Assembly: GCA_944362765.1 (NCBI GenBank)
Contig: CALVTP010000001.1
Coordinates: 69,395 to 126,457 of the forward strand
Reading direction: 5' to 3'
Source: an uncultured Clostridia bacterium
Lineage (GTDB): Bacteria > Bacillota > Clostridia > Christensenellales > DTU072
Length of the DNA: 57,063 nucleotides
The notes beneath the pieces are model-generated. The model saw only the letters and a list, made by a program, of their open reading frames with translations, made no database searches and was not told where the DNA came from. A program made the position numbers and the translations under genes. Position 1 is the first letter of the stretch; the number at the start of each line of letters is the position of its first letter. Shown here piece by piece: positions 55,984-57,063 of this stretch.

Positions 55984-57063
55984 TCAGATCCTTGCCACTC
56001 CGCTGTCGCGCGCGGCTTTTGCAACGGCTTCGGCGACGGTCTTTCCGACGCGCGGATCGAATGCCATCGGAAGGATGTAATCAGCCGAAAGTTCCTCGTC
56101 TGAGACAAGGGAAGCGATCGCTTCTGCGGCGGCAAGCTTCATCTCTTCGTTGATATCCTTTGCCCTTACGTCCAGCGCGCCGCGGAATATGCCGGGGAAA
56201 GCCAGAACGTTGTTGATTTGGTTGGGGAAGTCGCTCCTGCCCGTGCCCACTACGGCGGCGCCGGCTTTCAGGGCGAGGTCGGGCATTATTTCGGGCACGG
56301 GGTTTGCCATAGCCATGACGACGGCGCCGGGCGCCATGCCGCGAACCATCTCTTCGGTGACGACGTTGGGGGCGGAAACGCCGATGAAAATATCGGCACC
56401 CTTCATGGCGTCTTTCAGCGAGCCGGTTTTACCGTCTTTATTGGTGAAAGCGGCTATTTCGGCTTTGATGCCGGAGTTCCCTTCGTTGTTTGCGGAGATG
56501 ATACCTTTTCTGTCGCACATCAGAATGTCCTTTACGCCGACGGCGGCGAGAAGTTTGGCTATCGCGACGCCCGCGGCGCCCGCTCCGGAGAAAGCCACCA
56601 CACAATCTTTTAATTGTTTTTTTACGATCTTGAGGGCGTTGATGATGGCGGCAAGACAGACCACCGCCGTACCGTGCTGATCGTCGTGGAAGATCGGAAT
56701 ATCGCTGATTTCCTTTAATTTTCTTTCGATTTCAAAGCAGCGGGGAGCGCCGATATCTTCGAGGTTGACGCCGCCGAAGGAGCCAAGGAAGAGGGAAATC
56801 GCTTTGACTATTTCGTCGGGATCTTTACTTCTTACGCAGAGCGGAATGGCATCGACGCCGCCGAAGGCTTTGAACAACACGCACTTGCCTTCCATGACAG
56901 GCATGCCCGCTTCGGGTCCGATATCACCGAGTCCCAAAACGGCTGTGCCGTCGGTTATGACCGCGACGGTGTTCCAGCGGCGGGTGAGCTCGTAGGATTT
57001 AGAAATATCTTTTTGAATTTCCAAACACGGTTGAGCTACGCCCGGGGTATATGCCAAGGACAA
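55984..57063 (-). CDS. NAD(P)-dependent malic enzyme, partial (5' end outside window)
   Basis: 360 codons are present; the first visible residues LSLAYTPGVAQPC are an internal family motif, so roughly 40-60 N-terminal residues lie beyond the right edge. Visible: TDGTAVLGLGDIGPEAGMPVMEGK, the catalytic-lysine region (CVLFKAFGGVDAIP), the metal site IPIFHDDQHGTAVV, and the Rossmann motif VAFSGAGAAGVAIAKLL. The protein ends after AKAARDSGVARI, so it is the short type without a phosphotransacetylase domain. It decarboxylates malate to pyruvate with formation of NADH or NADPH. The cofactor choice cannot be read safely. Confidence 0.93.
   Translation of the reverse strand: MSLAYTPGVAQPCLEIQKDISKSYELTRRWNTVAVITDGTAVLGLGDIGPEAGMPVMEGKCVLFKAFGGVDAIPLCVRSKDPDEIVKAISLFLGSFGGVNLEDIGAPRCFEIERKLKEISDIPIFHDDQHGTAVVCLAAIINALKIVKKQLKDCVVAFSGAGAAGVAIAKLLAAVGVKDILMCDRKGIISANNEGNSGIKAEIAAFTNKDGKTGSLKDAMKGADIFIGVSAPNVVTEEMVRGMAPGAVVMAMANPVPEIMPDLALKAGAAVVGTGRSDFPNQINNVLAFPGIFRGALDVRAKDINEEMKLAAAEAIASLVSDEELSADYILPMAFDPRVGKTVAEAVAKAARDSGVARI

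Overview
The window reads as a 57 kb chromosomal piece of an anaerobic, probably spore-forming Clostridia-type Firmicute. The closest feel is uncultured gut Clostridia such as Christensenellales, but that is inference from gene content and not a placement. Supporting content: a spore protease (gpr) and spoVG, a neighbourhood of rpmE, a DUF1385/prmC fusion and prfA, DUF5685, a trimeric [FeFe]-hydrogenase operon, a Re-citrate-synthase-like gene, MBG and BspA-type surface proteins, and strong AAGGAGG-like ribosome sites. Both window ends cut genes: a metallophosphoesterase on the left and a malic enzyme on the right.

Layout. 0-2.3 kb: metallophosphoesterase and an MFS transporter, divergent. 2.4-14 kb: a minus-strand surface block with a 3015-residue MBG-repeat protein, a Cys-studded zinc-ribbon protein and a lipoprotein resembling an M1 peptidase without its zinc site. 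15-18.4 kb: thioredoxin reductase, a PRC-barrel protein and an acyl-CoA-synthetase-like enzyme. 18.4-20.7 kb: an unusual gene-free island of inverted repeats, MITE-like elements and two promoter-preceded structured repeats. 20.8-24.1 kb: a BspA-like leucine-rich-repeat lipoprotein. 24.5-37.3 kb: housekeeping genes (spoVG, murC, rpmE, prmC fusion, prfA, Re-citrate-synthase-like, thrC, trpS) leading into DUF5685 and a J-like protein with a cysteine-string tail. 37.3-39.6 kb: an ArsR regulator, a 51-residue Cys/Gly-rich tandem-repeat miniprotein, ung and nadE. 39.6-48.2 kb: a hydrogenase locus, first a regulatory/sensor set (two DRTGG proteins, an anti-sigma-type ATPase, a hydrogenase-like Fe-S protein, a PHP protein), then HydC, an ATPase, a 2Fe-2S protein, HydB and HydA. 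48.2-57 kb: an alpha-CTD-like/WG-repeat protein, a DUF4874/DUF4832 lipoprotein, tRNA-Pro(GGG), rpsT, gpr, glutamate racemase, an EF-G paralogue and malic enzyme.

How it fits together. HydCBA would couple NADH and reduced ferredoxin oxidation to H2 production (or the reverse), and malic enzyme links malate and pyruvate to NAD(P)H. The Re-citrate-synthase-like protein could feed an oxidative branch towards 2-oxoglutarate and glutamate, and thrC, trpS, prfA, rpmE, rpsT and tRNA-Pro are core translation and amino-acid genes.

The most noteworthy observations are: (1) four genes (trxB, the acyl-CoA synthetase, ung and the DUF4874 lipoprotein) whose -10 box lies exactly 6 nt before the start codon with no ribosome site, predicting leaderless mRNAs; (2) the 18.4-20.7 kb island, where two inverted ~235 bp arms keep a central hairpin although its stem sequence has changed completely; (3) a 51-residue tandem-repeat Cys/Gly miniprotein divergent from an ArsR regulator; (4) a DUF5685 plus cysteine-string J-like pair; and (5) the conserved-looking but functionally unassigned sensor set upstream of the hydrogenase. 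All calls are from reading the sequence; no database search was run.
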